From NCBI RefSeq assembly GCF_905163445.1, contig NC_053196.1, forward strand, positions 14,099,501 to 14,163,500: a DNA stretch of 64,000 bases, in the 5' to 3' direction. Positions 45,235 to 57,000 of the stretch are shown in pieces. This DNA is from Pararge aegeria (taxonomy: Eukaryota; Arthropoda; Insecta; Lepidoptera; Nymphalidae). A model generated the notes under the pieces. The model was given only the letters and a program-made list of their open reading frames with translations, ran no database searches and was not told the origin of the DNA. Each line of letters begins with the position of its first letter. The first letter of the stretch is position 1. A program made the position numbers and the translations under genes.

Positions 45235-45345
45235 TCTCATAGCCTATTAACGTCGCACGCCTCCTCTCTCATTGGAGAGATGGTTTTAGAGCATATACCT
45301 ACCACTCTGCTTTAATGCGGGTCGGTGGATTTTAACAATCAAAAG
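45235..45345 (+). repeat. Single copy of the 165-bp repeat family
   Basis: TCTCATAGCCTATTAACGTC, CGCCTCCTCTCTCATTGGAG and CTTTAATGCGGGTCGGTGGA match the array units loosely. Confidence 0.5.
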
Positions 45346-45780
45346 TTTTTTGGTTTTTGTTTTGCCATTGGATCATTACACTGATAACAATCAATGTCAT
45401 CGTGACAACAATAACGAAAGTAAAACAGTAAACCGGAGATTGAAAGCTAGGCTGTCGATATACTCAGAGAGCGAAAAGACGTTCTCAAGTCAAAAGCTTA
45501 TGTGCAAATCGTATTTTTTCGGATTGTATGTAGCTGATGATTTTAATAGTGTAACGTGGGCTTGTTGGCGAGCCTCGGAATGAGTCTCTGCCTGATGCTC
45601 TGTCCTGTCTGCTCTGCTGTGGTTTCCGGTGTATGCTTCCTATTGCTCAGGTTAGTACACCTACACAGGTAAGTAATTTTTAGGATGTGTTCCTTGCATG
45701 CCCTGCGAAATGTTATAGGCGATAGTTTTCGACTTAGCATCAGGTGGCTAATCTTCTTGGTCCGTTTATGATAACTATAA

Positions 45781-46737
45781 AAAATAAGCCTAGTGTCTAT
45801 GACTTGCAACAGATAGACCGTAGTGGAAGGTACCAGCGCGTGCGACGCCACCTTGCTGTGACAGGTGAAGCGGGAAACGGAAATTCCTCGTGTTGCGCCG
45901 ATCTACCTAATTGGTTATATCGCTTAGAAGAACTATTGGACTTTCCTACATCTTTGTTTTAGCCGATGGACGTCCTATAAGAGGCCGATTAGAAGATGCT
46001 CAGGAAACGTTTGTACTACTACTACTTACACGAACGACTATAATAATTAGGTATGAACTCTGGAATACAAATGTTGGCGATTGACATCGGACTGCTACGG
46101 CATATTGCAATTGCTTAATTCGTAATGATATAAAAGAATATTCTGAAATTATAAAATATGGGCCACGCTTTAAAATATGGGCTTCTGAAATTCTGGCAAG
46201 CAAAGGTAGTGGGCCTTTGCTTGCAGCCCATGTGCAGAATAGGCATGATGACGGCTAAAATATTGTATTTATCTAATGATTTGATTCATGTATTATGAAA
46301 AACGAGATTGGTATTTATTATCAATAATCAATATAATTATAACGTTACGTTTTAAAACCATAATTTTACTTTAAAATCTTTGCGCAGGTATATCAAGTAT
46401 TTTATGATTTCAAACAATCAGTTGTTGATTGTTTTGTTATCAGTAATCTATAGATATGGAAAAAGGTATAGCTAAGCTCTAATTTGCCTATGACGTCACG
46501 AGTGCGGCCATGACACCCGGCGAGCGTATACGGGAAATATTCTTATTATATAATATAATTTTCAATTGATATCAACAAAACTTTTAATTTCTGCAGAAAT
46601 GGGATATTTTTTGGATATAATCAAGGGCGTAGCTACCGCCGTATCAGCCGTATTAATGATACGGGGCCCCCGGCCTAACGTGTGTAAAAAAAGAAATTAG
46701 TAAAATGTTATCCACAATGTCACTTGATCTCGTATTA
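45781..46737. other. No gene recognised
   Basis: A 72-codon + frame ends at 45962 and a 67-codon minus frame at 46000-46203. Neither shows a known domain. GATCAGGGGC-type repeat words appear near 46620 (AAGGGCGTAGCTACCGCC). Confidence 0.35.
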
Positions 46738-46840
46738 CATAGAAGCAGGCGCTACTTTGCGGAAATCCGTAATATATTATGTAAACTAAGCTTAATTTGC
46801 TATACTCCGCGAATAGCAGCAGAATCTGTATACGTATAAG
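46738..46840 (+). repeat. Family-E repeat, partial
   Basis: ATAGAAGCAGGCGCTACTTT, GCGGAAATCCGTAATATATT, AGCTTAATTTGCTATACTCC and AGAATCTGTATACG. Confidence 0.6.
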
Positions 46841-47093
46841 TACTTAATCTCGTGCTTCCCGGAAAAAAACATAAAAATCTGTCATACGTGCTTATAGTTT
46901 TCACTTCAGAAATGACAAAAGTCAAAAATGGAATCTCCTTTTCAGATAAATAATTACCTAAGGACTTCGATTGGGCAGGAACGGCTATCAGACTTGTCTC
47001 TATTGTCTATAAAAGCAGATATTTGAGCCTCTTTTGTGAGAAATTTTTACCCTTCATTTAACCTTCAAAACTCATTTTGATACAGAGCCCTAT

Positions 47094-47252
47094 GCACAGG
47101 GTATGCAAATGATATAAAATGAAGAGAATCTCCAGTACGGGTTATAAAAAACTTAAGGATAGGTATTGTAAGAGCTATAAAAAGCCTACCCTTAAGTATT
47201 TATAACTCGTACTGGAGATTTTCTCCATTTTATATCATCTGCATACCACAAC
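47094..47252. mobile_element. hAT-type MITE copy with strong inverted-repeat structure
   Basis: The left half reads GATATAAAATGAAGAGAATC then CTCCAGTACGGGTTATAA. The right half contains the inverse, TTATAACTCGTACTGGAG followed by TTTATATCATCTGCATACC. The copy can fold into a long hairpin. It abuts the SINE-b copy that follows. Confidence 0.6.
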
Positions 47253-47468
47253 GCTCACCCAGTGCTAGTTGTTGGACTCCACACAGCTTTGAGAACATTA
47301 CGTAGAACTCTCAGGCATGCAGGTTTCCTCACGATGTTTTTCTTCACCGTTAAAGCAATATTTTAACGCACATAACTTAGAAAAGTTAGAGGTGCGTGCT
47401 GCGAACTCGACGCTGTCCCCGGAAAGTGAAGTCGAGCTCCTACCCCAAAGCGTATCACCGCTTCCATA
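47253..47468 (-). mobile_element. SINE-b copy, minus strand
   Basis: GTTGGACTCCACACAGCTTT, GAGAACATTACGTAGAACTC, CTCAGGCATGCAGGTTTCCT and AAAGCGTATCACCGCTTCC. The 3' end of the family is missing where it meets the hAT MITE at about 47252. Confidence 0.75.
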
Positions 47469-48069
47469 TCATGCGCTGTTCTCTCTAATGCAAGCCGTCT
47501 ATCTTTGAACGGGAACCCCAAGCGTAACGGACGCGGTGGCGCCAGCGACGGTCGATATTGCCCTACGTGTTCTGCCTACTTACAAATCAACAAATAAATA
47601 ACCGACCGCCAAGACAGTGTTGCATTTCGCGGTTTTATAGTAATTGTAGCATTTTTGAAGTAAAACTTCTTTAGGCGCGACTAGGGAGTAACTCAGATCT
47701 TTTTATGACGGAAGAAACGCTTAAATAACGTGGGATGCTTAAGGGGTGCGAGTCAAATCTCATCTAATCTTACGTTGGAGAAAAAATTGCAGAGACCCCT
47801 GCAATTTTTTTTCTGATTGAAACAAAAAACATTATACTATTTTGATCCATTTAAAAAAACATCTCACGTAATTTATGGATGCCCAGACGTCTGTGTAGTT
47901 TGCGCTATTAAAAATAATAATTTGGATTGGTAGTAAGTATATGTTATATACTCCACTCTACTTGCAAAGTTTTTTGAAAATCTCTAAATATCCTTGTTTA
48001 TTTATTAGGTACTTTTGTAATAAATATATTATTACTAAATTTTCTGACGCCATCGTCTCCGTGGTTATT
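47469..48069. other. No gene; repeat pieces
   Basis: It holds a lone TIR-like end at 47650-47680 (family of 865-1385) and a C-rich MITE piece at 47740-47885. The rest is unrecognised. Confidence 0.4.
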
Positions 48070-48260
48070 GATCCAATGTAATCTAATCATAAATAAATGA
48101 ATTTTAGATTTTTTATCCCAGGAAACACAAGGTTCCCATGGAATTTGTAAAAAACCGTAATACGCGGTGAAGCACGCGGGCAACAGCTAGTACTTATATA
48201 TAAAATAAAGTGGATTTCTTAAAAACTAGCTGCGCCCTGCGGTTTTACCCGCGGTGACTA
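48070..48260. repeat. Two Helitron-like ends back to back
   Basis: GGTTCCCATGGAATTTG and GAAGCACGCGGGCAACAGCT, AGTAC on the + strand are followed by AACTAGCTGCGCCCTGCGGT, TTTACCCGCGGTGAC, the inverse of a related end. Confidence 0.5.
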
Positions 48261-48359
48261 AGTTTTTCGATTAATTATTACTACATTAAGGAAAGGTGAT
48301 ATTGGATGTAAATGTACGAATGTTCCTGTAAACCATTCTTGGAAATTTGATATTTTTCA

Positions 48360-48530
48360 ACGAGAAGTACACAACGGGCTCCCCGGGCGTCTAGAAAAGC
48401 CAACATGCCGTGGTGGTTTTAGTTGGGGTTTACGAGTCCCACCACAACCTCTGTCCAGCCCAAAAGGACGGAGGTAGCCAAAAAGCTTTTCCACGCGGCG
48501 TGAAGGCAGGACAAACAAACAAACAAAAAA
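48360..48530 (+). repeat. Dispersed retroposon 3' end (family K)
   Basis: CATGCCGTGGTGGTTTTAGT, TGGGGTTTACGAGTCCC, GGAGGTAGCCAAAAAGCTTT, TCCACGCGGCGTGAAG and a CAAA tandem tail. Confidence 0.55.
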
Positions 48531-48949
48531 CGCATTTATAATTTCAAGTAGGTATGGATATGGATTTTACGCACAACATTTGAAACCTACAAGCAACCAA
48601 GCATTTATACTATTACATGGTACATCTTTAATATTATATTAATGAAATCCTAAAACTAAAAATAAAACAGAATAGAATATTTGGAAAACACCTGAGGCTA
48701 ATTTCCATAGAATTTTCTAACATATGTGGGTCGTGTACGGTCGTGAAATTGCATGTTTATTCGTAGTCATCGATATAAATCTATGAAGTCGGTTTTTGTA
48801 GTGTATACAAAAATGTTTTAAATACTAGTACTGCCACCTAGTGTTGAAGTTTATTGAACATTCTCTCCGAAAGAAGTGTATCTACTAGACAACAGATGGC
48901 GCAACTAACGATCATTTTTCATTTTCTATCACAGCTGATCTACTATCAA

Positions 48950-49138
48950 TGTAAACTGGCTTTATCAGATAAACAGACATATTCAACTGAGTATGTATTA
49001 TTAAAGTGAGGATTGTAGAAACTGATAACAACCATCTTCAATTCCTAATATATAATAAGGAAATCAATCAGGTTATATATATCTGTTCTTGTCAACGCGT
49101 TTGGATTCCAGGAGTTATTGCAAGAATTTAAAAATTTC
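48950..49138 (+). promoter_or_regulatory. Probable proximal promoter/5' UTR of gene 1
   Basis: This is the region immediately upstream of the gene 1 start. It contains two overlapping GATA-factor sites in opposite orientation (TTATCA 48962-48967 and AGATAA 48967-48972) and another TGATAA at 49023-49028. GATA factors commonly drive gut and fat-body genes in insects. Their use here is inferred only from the motif, and no transcription start can be assigned. Confidence 0.35.
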
Positions 49139-52100
49139 ATGATGGCTTTAAAAAGAGTCCTGGTTGTAAATAAGTCATACCCGGATGCTGGATTAAAATT
49201 ATTAAAAACCAAGTAAGTAGGTAGTCATATAAATTACAATGTCATGTAACATACGCTTATCTTTAAACTAAAATTTGACTAAAATATACATAACCTATAA
49301 TAATTTATATGGAATTGTATTAAGCAGGTACTTTACATCGCTATTATGTTTTTAAATAGGTACCTAGGTCAGTATATATATATATATATATATACTATTT
49401 ATATACAGTGACTTAAGAATTAATTAAGCAAATATATATCTACTTAAATACTCTTTTTTTTTAGAGATCAAAAAATTGTGGAACATTGAAGAGTTGGCGC
49501 ACACTATTGAATTTTTATCTTAGCATTTTTGTTCCATTTGTAAATATAGAAATATTATTATTATAGAAATACAGCAATATACTTAACAAAAAACAAATAA
49601 AATTGAAATTAATCAGTGCTGTAATAAAAATTGTACCTTAGTGTATATTAGTGTACGTTAAAAGTTAAACAACTCTAACACAACAATGACAATTTGTACT
49701 TAACCAAAGTAGATACAGATTTACCTGAGTATACACGCTTCACTCGATCAATAGTTTACTCTAAAAGTTTTGATTTATGTAAGATATACATATAATGATA
49801 AACGAATAAAATTTATATTTAATCACAATTAAAAATATTGCAGACTGGAACCTACCATTATCCCGTATTTAGATAGTGATCCTGAAAGTCTTCCTGAAAT
49901 AAAAAAGAATATTTCTAACGGCTTCGATGCGCTTGTATGGAATACGAAACATCGACTTACGGGAGAAATATTGGACTTAGCAGGTCAGTTATTACTTTTT
50001 GAGGCAAAATGTAAATTCATTAGCTATCCACATTCCTAATCAGTAAAAATTTAATAATACATTTGTTTTTCTGATAACTATATAAGTATAATTAATAAAT
50101 AAAGTAGAAGCCTAACGTTACACTATGTTATTAAAGCAGATATGTATGAAACTATGTTAGCAAAAGTTTTTAACCGAACCTACTGTGACCATAAATGTAC
50201 TGTGGACGTATGTATGTGTATATGCTTTACAATAATTTCGTTTAAATCCTTTCCATCCTTAGTGTTTTATAGTAACATCGACTTCGTCCAATTATCGTTG
50301 ACCTAGTTGTGTGCAATTATTGTATAACTCTTATATTATACATATATATATTTATCCTATTGGAGAGACCATCATCACGAGATGTCATTTTAACTATGTT
50401 CCATTTGTGGTTGTATTTAAAAATTCAAATGCATTAAGCATGCATATATTAAAAGTTTTATGCCAGGACCACGGCTCAAAGCTGTTACAACGATGGCGTC
50501 CGGGATAGACCACATTGATGTCGATGAATTAGTAAAACGTGGATTGCCTTTGGGAAACACGCTCAATGTACTGGACGATGCAGTTGCCGATATCACTGTG
50601 GGGCTCGTTATAGGCGCTGCAAGACGATTTAAGGAAGGAATAAAGGAACTGGAAAGGTAAAATAGTAAAATAAAGTACCTAAAAGAGTTTCAGTTAGGAA
50701 AATTTAAATTTTGGCTGGTGGTCACCACCAGGCCGCCGTTCATCGATACTTACCAAATTCATTATGTTTGATTCATTATGTTTGATGTTTTTGCATATCA
50801 TGGACATTTCCCCATGTTGGAAATTTGAAGTTCGACCACTAATAACACCTTGAATGCCCAAGTTCGAACTTCAGTAGCCTTAGTACAAGATTTTCTTGCT
50901 CGCAATCAAGGTGTTGTTTTCGATTTCTAAACTCTATATCGACATAGTAAACTGAAACTTGTGTCTCTCGTTTCGTCCAAAGAGACGCACTTCTGATATT
51001 AATTTAATATGAATAAGATCCATTTTACTGTGATGATAAACTCGATGCATCCATCAAACATTGCACCATTTACAACCTGTAAAACTCTCTTGCATCTTGA
51101 TTTCTGTAACAGTGGAGAATGGAAATTTGGCGTTCAGTGGAGCCTGGGGCAGGATATAGCAAGAAGTACAGTTGGAATCGTTGGCCTTGGAGGTGTTGGT
51201 CAGGCCGTAGTTCGAAGATTAAAAGGGTTCGATGTAGCAAAGTTTATTTACAGTGGACGCACTGATAAACCGGAAGGTAGGTTCAACGCTATATTTACGT
51301 TCCATAATGTTCTTGAGGAATCAAGAATAAACTAGGATATAATATTTTTATTACTCCATTTTAGTTTCATGTAATTATCCAAAATAGCATTGGCATCTAC
51401 ATAAATATTCGTACAGAAAACTTCCCTTTCTACATAATTTTAAGTTTATGATTGCTATACGTTTAAAAAAGTGTCTTCAATATATAAATTAGCTACTGCC
51501 CGCAACTTCGTCTGTGCGGACTTTAGAATTGGGTAGAAAGTTTCGCTCGTTAACAATTTTTAATCCTACCACATCAACTATTTGAAAGATTGGTATAGAA
51601 AGAACATGTCCTTTTCCATGGAATGAGTGACACGCATACCTGCATGCATATATTTTAAAGCTGTCTGTCCGCGGCTTAGCTCGTAAACAATTTTCAATTT
51701 TCCTTTAAGATCTACTTAAGGAATCAGGATAAAAGGTAGCCTATGTTCTATTTCATGTCAAAGGCTACATGCATGCCAAATTCGTTTAGCCCTTTTTGCT
51801 TGATTAAGTAACAAACATCAACACTTTCACATTTATAATTTATAATTTATAGATAGTAGGATTTCCGTCGTTACCATATTCAATTCCTTGATGTAAAATT
51901 TCACTGTTACAGCAAAAGCATTAGGAGCGCAGCGTGTGCCCTTGGAACAGTTGCTAAAAGAAAGTGACTTCGTTATTCTATGCTGTCCATTATCAGAAGA
52001 AACAAAGCATTTGATCAACGCTAAGAGTTTGCAGATTATGAAAAGCACTGCTGTACTTGTGAACATTGGCAGAGGAGGTTTATTACTAATAGTTTTAAAT

Positions 52101-53061
52101 AATATTTGTGTCAGCTATTAAATAAATACTGTGAAACTTTACGTCAAAGGCATTTAAGATGATTTCATTTGTAAAAAAAATTGAATAAGCTTGGCCTGAA
52201 ATTAAATATGTCATGTATTTATCACATATATTTGGATATATGTCAATATATATCAATATGTATTATATATTTTTAATATATTTCGCTTTCAGGATTGATT
52301 GATCAAAAAGCCCTTTATGACGCTTTGAAAGAAGGACAAATCTTTGCTGCCGGTCTCGATGTAACTACACCAGAACCTCTGCCTAAAGATGATCCACTTA
52401 TATCTTTACCTAATTGTTGTTAGTATTATTTTATTTACTTTTTAAACATATTTCATTTTATTAGATTCAAGAAATCTTTTCTTATATATATCCCTCGATT
52501 TATCATATATTTATCATACATTTATCATATTACATATATATTTATACAAAGGATTAAGTTGTTAAAATTCTATAATAGTCTTTCGTCGCGTTAATTGACA
52601 CTAATAGAACAACTGATATATCTTGTATTGGCTTTGTTAATCTAATCTACCTATTACCCAATTAATAAAATAATTTCAGATAATATGAAAAAATATATAT
52701 ATATTATTTATTTAATAATTATTATTATATTATTTATAACAAAGCTGTTGCTTATAATTTAGAAGAGATTTTTCATTATATGGGCACGCGTCATTTACGT
52801 TGAAATCATTACATTACAATCAATATTTTTACATGGTCTGCGGAGTTAATAAACTAATCCTGCCCTAGTGTGTACAGTTACTACCTTTTCTTTGTTATAT
52901 TACGTAAACCCTGTTTTATTTTGTACGTGTTTATTGTTTCAGTTATTATGCCCCATCTAGGTAGTGCCACTGTGGACACCAGAAATGCCATGGCGTGTAT
53001 AGCTGCCAACAATATACTTTTAGCTCTTGAGAATAAACCAATGTTAAACCCTGTTGTCTGA
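49139..53061 (+). CDS. GRHPR: Glyoxylate/hydroxypyruvate reductase, gene 1 (7 exons)
   Basis: The coding exons are 49139-49212, 49844-49983, 50467-50656, 51113-51276, 51913-52077, 52293-52418 and 52943-53061. All introns are GT-AG, and the joined frame is 978 nt (325 aa), close to human GRHPR (328 aa). The family reduces glyoxylate to glycolate and hydroxypyruvate to D-glycerate. Visible motifs are the substrate-loop SGIDHID at residues 83-89, the Rossmann loop GLGGVG at 159-164, NIGRG with catalytic Arg243, TTPEPLP with Glu272, and PHLGSAT with His291. After the second beta strand the protein reads SGR (182-184) where NAD-preferring relatives carry Asp, so NADPH preference is inferred, as in human GRHPR. 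There is no obvious targeting peptide, so a cytosolic location is likely. Translation can start at either of two adjacent ATGs (49139 or 49142). The next gene downstream is a tandem paralogue in the same orientation. The exons are AT-rich compared with gene 2. Confidence 0.94.
51485..51862 (-). mobile_element. Helitron-like element in intron 4 of gene 1, minus strand
   Basis: TTAGCTACTGCCCGCAACTT and CGTCTG are the inverse of the common GACGAAG..GGGCA..AGCT end. The interior has CCTATGTTCTATTTCATGTC and AAAGGCTACATGCATGCCAA. The far end is AACACTTTCACATTTATAAT. It is the only sizeable transposon remnant in gene 1. Confidence 0.6.
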
Positions 53062-53158
53062 TTAACACTCAAGATTAAAAGAAGTGAATCTAGTTAGTAT
53101 TTTGTTTTCTTAATCATCCCTATATATATTTATAACTACGGAAATTTGTCCTTGTATT

Positions 53159-53164
53159 AATAAA
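53159..53164 (+). terminator. Poly(A) signal of gene 1
   Basis: AATAAA lies 98 nt after the stop codon of gene 1. It is the first canonical polyadenylation hexamer downstream of the gene. Confidence 0.65.
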
Positions 53165-53650
53165 ATTGAAAAGTATCTAGTATGCATCAACATTTAAACC
53201 TAGTAATGCCAACCTAACGACAAAACAAATGCGCGGCAAATTCAAAATTTGGATAAAGGGATTATTACGTGGTAAATCTCATAAAAATCGATAAATTCAT
53301 TTACTTTTAATAATCTGTGAATAAGAATTTTAGAAAATATTTAATTCAATAATAAGACCAGTAATATAAAAAAACTGTATTGTAATTCATAAAATTGGAG
53401 AAAAGTAGTGAGACAACCGACCATGATTTAATAAAGAATAATGAGTAACTAGGTACGACAGATAAGGGTTAGCCAGTTATCCCTGTAAATCCGTCTAGCA
53501 GTGTGTATCGGCTCATGTGGTCATATTTATAAAGTAGATAGGTTATGTTATATAATTTTGCAGTAACTCAATTTCTCCACACATCAAAAGCATCAAGAAA
53601 AAAAGACCTGTAAAATAAATAATAATAATAATTGTGTAGTCGATTTATTC

Positions 53651-53701
53651 ATACTTGTCCTTCTAAAAATAATATAAAATTGTTTTTAGAAGGGCATGTA
53701 T
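53651..53701. repeat. Imperfect 19-bp hairpin between the two reductase genes
   Basis: Arms 53651-53669 (ATACTTGTCCTTCTAAAAA) and 53683-53701 pair at 17 of 19 positions around a 13-nt AT-rich loop. It lies between the gene 1 poly(A) signal and the gene 2 start. Confidence 0.8.
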
Positions 53702-53959
53702 AAATTTTATTTTATTCATTATAATTTGTTTTGAATTTAAATCTTTGCTTTTTTCATAGGTATTTTAAAATAGGCACTCTATTTTCATAATCCAAAAGAC
53801 AAATAGTCGATGCATACCCTCCGTCGATATAATAAAAAAAACTGGCTAGTTAGGTGAGTAGGTACTGGACGCGTTTGCCTTCACCCACGCATAACAAAGT
53901 CTTTATTTAGAAACAATCTCCAGAGTAGACGCTATGAGTTATTTTGTACCGACCAGCCA

Positions 53960-54069
53960 GTAATCACTTTGTTCGCGGCCTTGATATTGAGCACACAGTT
54001 TCGCGTATTCAGATAAAACAATACCTCTATCGACTGTTAACATTTAACAGATAAGAAACCGCTCAAGTG
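53960..54069 (+). promoter_or_regulatory. Probable proximal promoter/5' UTR of gene 2
   Basis: Two AGATAA GATA-type motifs (54011-54016 and 54049-54054) lie within 60 bp of the gene 2 ATG, and the second overlaps the upstream in-frame TAA. Gene 1 has a similar cluster, so regulation may be partly shared. This is motif evidence only. Confidence 0.3.
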
Positions 54070-57000
54070 ATGTTGTATTTACTGCCGCTCGCGTTATTCG
54101 CGAGTGCTCTGTCTGCAAGTAGTGACGCGTTATCGACAAAAATGACGAAAAATCTAAAGGTTCTCGTGTCGTCCAACGACTTTCCTGAGAGTGGATTGGA
54201 AGTGCTAAAAGAACAGTTGAGTAGTTTTCATTTATGTATAATTTAAGGCTTTAAATGGAACGCTTTAATGAAAAAGATTTGTTTTCACCATATCGATGGT
54301 TTTCATTATACCTAGGTACCTACTTTACTTGTGTATAAGTACAGTACGATTGTGACATTATTACCTACATATTATTATAGGTAACTAATTAGATCGCTGC
54401 ATGTAAGAAGCCGTTGTAAGAAACAAATACCTACCTATATAGATACACTTTTATTTAAGCTTTTTTCTATAACCAAACACAAGTTTAATTTAATATGGAC
54501 TAATAACATTAGTTTAATATGGACTCTTGTGTTTTTTTTTAAGTTCACTAGGGTCTTTTCGCCTTTTCGCGTCCGACGCCCAATTCGCGTCCAAACGACG
54601 GTACACTGTTTTACAACAGTGAAAAATAACAATACCGACACACCAATCTAAACAAGAGCGCTGCTATTGATGTTCGGACCTATGACAGGTACTCACACAC
54701 AAACAAAAGATCTGTGCGTGCAACCCAAATTTAATGAAAAATAAACTAATCTTGCGTGTGCAACCAACAAGTGCTGACGCGCGAATCTGTTGTAAAAAAA
54801 ATAGTGAGCAGCTGTACTTTTCACGGTAAGTATTTAAGGTGTTTATGTGAAATTTAGAATACTTTGTTATCCCTAGACCTTAATTGTGAACCACACTAAA
54901 GGAATAACGATGTTTGTGCGTATATTTTTCTACTCACAGTTTTATATAAGGTGGACGCGAACTGGTACATAAAATTTATAAAAAAACCACTTTGCGTCCG
55001 CTGAGGACGCAGATTACTCTAACTATTTCTCAGTAAGATGTTTAATTAAATACGATAACATGGGTAAAACAATATAAACTTCCTATCAATTTTAACAACA
55101 TTAACATGCATAATATGATGGCCGATTTGCGTCCATATTATTAGAAATATAAAAAAAGATAATGAATGTCAAAAATCAGACTTGGACGCACAGTTTTCCT
55201 ACATTAGAAACCCTATAACATTTTACGTCCATCTTTTTATCACACGAAAATAATAGAGTAAAATTGATATAATTTTGTTTAAATATACTCTTTATAACCT
55301 ACCTAACCTAAAAATATACAATTATTATACGAAAATTATTTTATGTATTTGCCAATATTTGAATTTTGTTCCATTTTTAGGGTTCCTTACCCAAAGGGTA
55401 AAAACAGGAACCCAGTACTAAGACTTCGCTGTTCGTCTGTCACCAGGCTGTAGCTCATTAATCGTGATAGTAAGACAGTTGAAATGTTCATGGATGATGT
55501 ATTTCTATTGCCGCTATAACAATAAATATTTAAAAATAAAATAAAAAACGGAACGCGCCAGTCCGATTCGCACTTGGCCAATTTTAAAGGCTTTGTACCG
55601 AAATGGTAAAATAGAATCGTATAAAGCCATCGACATGATATTCGAAATAATAGTGAATCTATTAATGGAGTTAGTTGGAGGAGAAAAAAAAATATCCTGA
55701 AGTGCAATTTATGTTAACTTTTATGATATCAGCAATTAGGTATTAAATAAATGTTTTGATTAAAATCACAACCTTCCCTTTTTATTTCCTATTTCCCTTC
55801 CTAATTATTTCTAAACAGGTGGACGCCAATTGGTCCACAGGCGGACGCAATCTGGATTTTGTGGACGCAAAATGGGAAAATCGCCTGTTTCAGCTATTTG
55901 TACCTGTGTAGAATAAAACATCAGATGCGTTGTCCAAAACTGTGCATTAAACTTGACAAGACTATATAGGGACTACATTACAACCATATTTGATTAAAAA
56001 CTACCGCACGGACATTTTTTTTTTCACGTTCAAACCTAACAACTCCACTAAGTGGACGCAAACAGGCGAAATGACCCTATATATGAGAAAATCGATAGAA
56101 TTATTATAACAATATTGCACCTACTTGATCCACTGAAATTTTGTTAATGATAAATGTAACCTAGAAAGAATAGAATGAAAAAGATATCAATCTTTTTTAT
56201 TCTGTTTTTAATCCCGGACAAACATATGGTTCCCACGGGATTTGTTATTTCTTTATTTCAAGTAGGCCTGGTTAATAATCACTTTTGAATCGTCGTGTCA
56301 AACTGTCTATATTGACAGTTTAGCATCAGTTTGAAAGGCAGATTCTATCGAGAAGAGCAGGCCTTTTAGAAAATAGTTAATTATTGTGATAACCTAACAA
56401 CTATTATAGAGTAGGGTTGGGCGACTTACCTGGCGCAACAGTGAGCGCTGTGAATTTAAGTGGGAGTACCCGGGTTCGATACCCGGCAGGGGATGCGATG
56501 TCACGTAGAAACCGATTAGAGTTATGAATGCCATACCTACTCCCTAACAGGTTAGCCCGCTACCATCTTCGAGTGCATCATCACTTATCACCAGGTGGAA
56601 CTGCAGTCAAGTGCTAACTTGTACTGGAAATAAATATAAAAAAAAATAAAAAAGTAGATACCTAGGTCCTACCTTTGCAAAATTGTAAAAAAAAAAATTA
56701 AAATGGGAATGGAAAACTGGTTTGGGAATCATGTACGATCAAATTTCGGTTACGTTTTTTTAACCAGTAAAATGAAAAAACCGATTCTAATTCGATTCAA
56801 CACACGAGCGTGTGCATTGCATTGTTTAAGTAGCGGGTGCCTCAGATGATATGTAATCAAAATATGCATGGGTTTGCAATGTCTTGCGACGAACTGCAAG
56901 ACTACAGATTACCCCGTGTACCTATAGTAGCCCCCCTAAAGCTTTTGGGGGCTAGCCTGATAGCCCCCCGCTGGAACGGCTACTGAAACTTCAAGGTAAT

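Noticed and set aside
51009..51335. 108-codon frame starting at ATG 51009
   Set aside because: The part after 51113 is exon 4 of gene 1. The upstream codons are intron read through, and the AG at 51111-51112 is the acceptor that keeps the frame.
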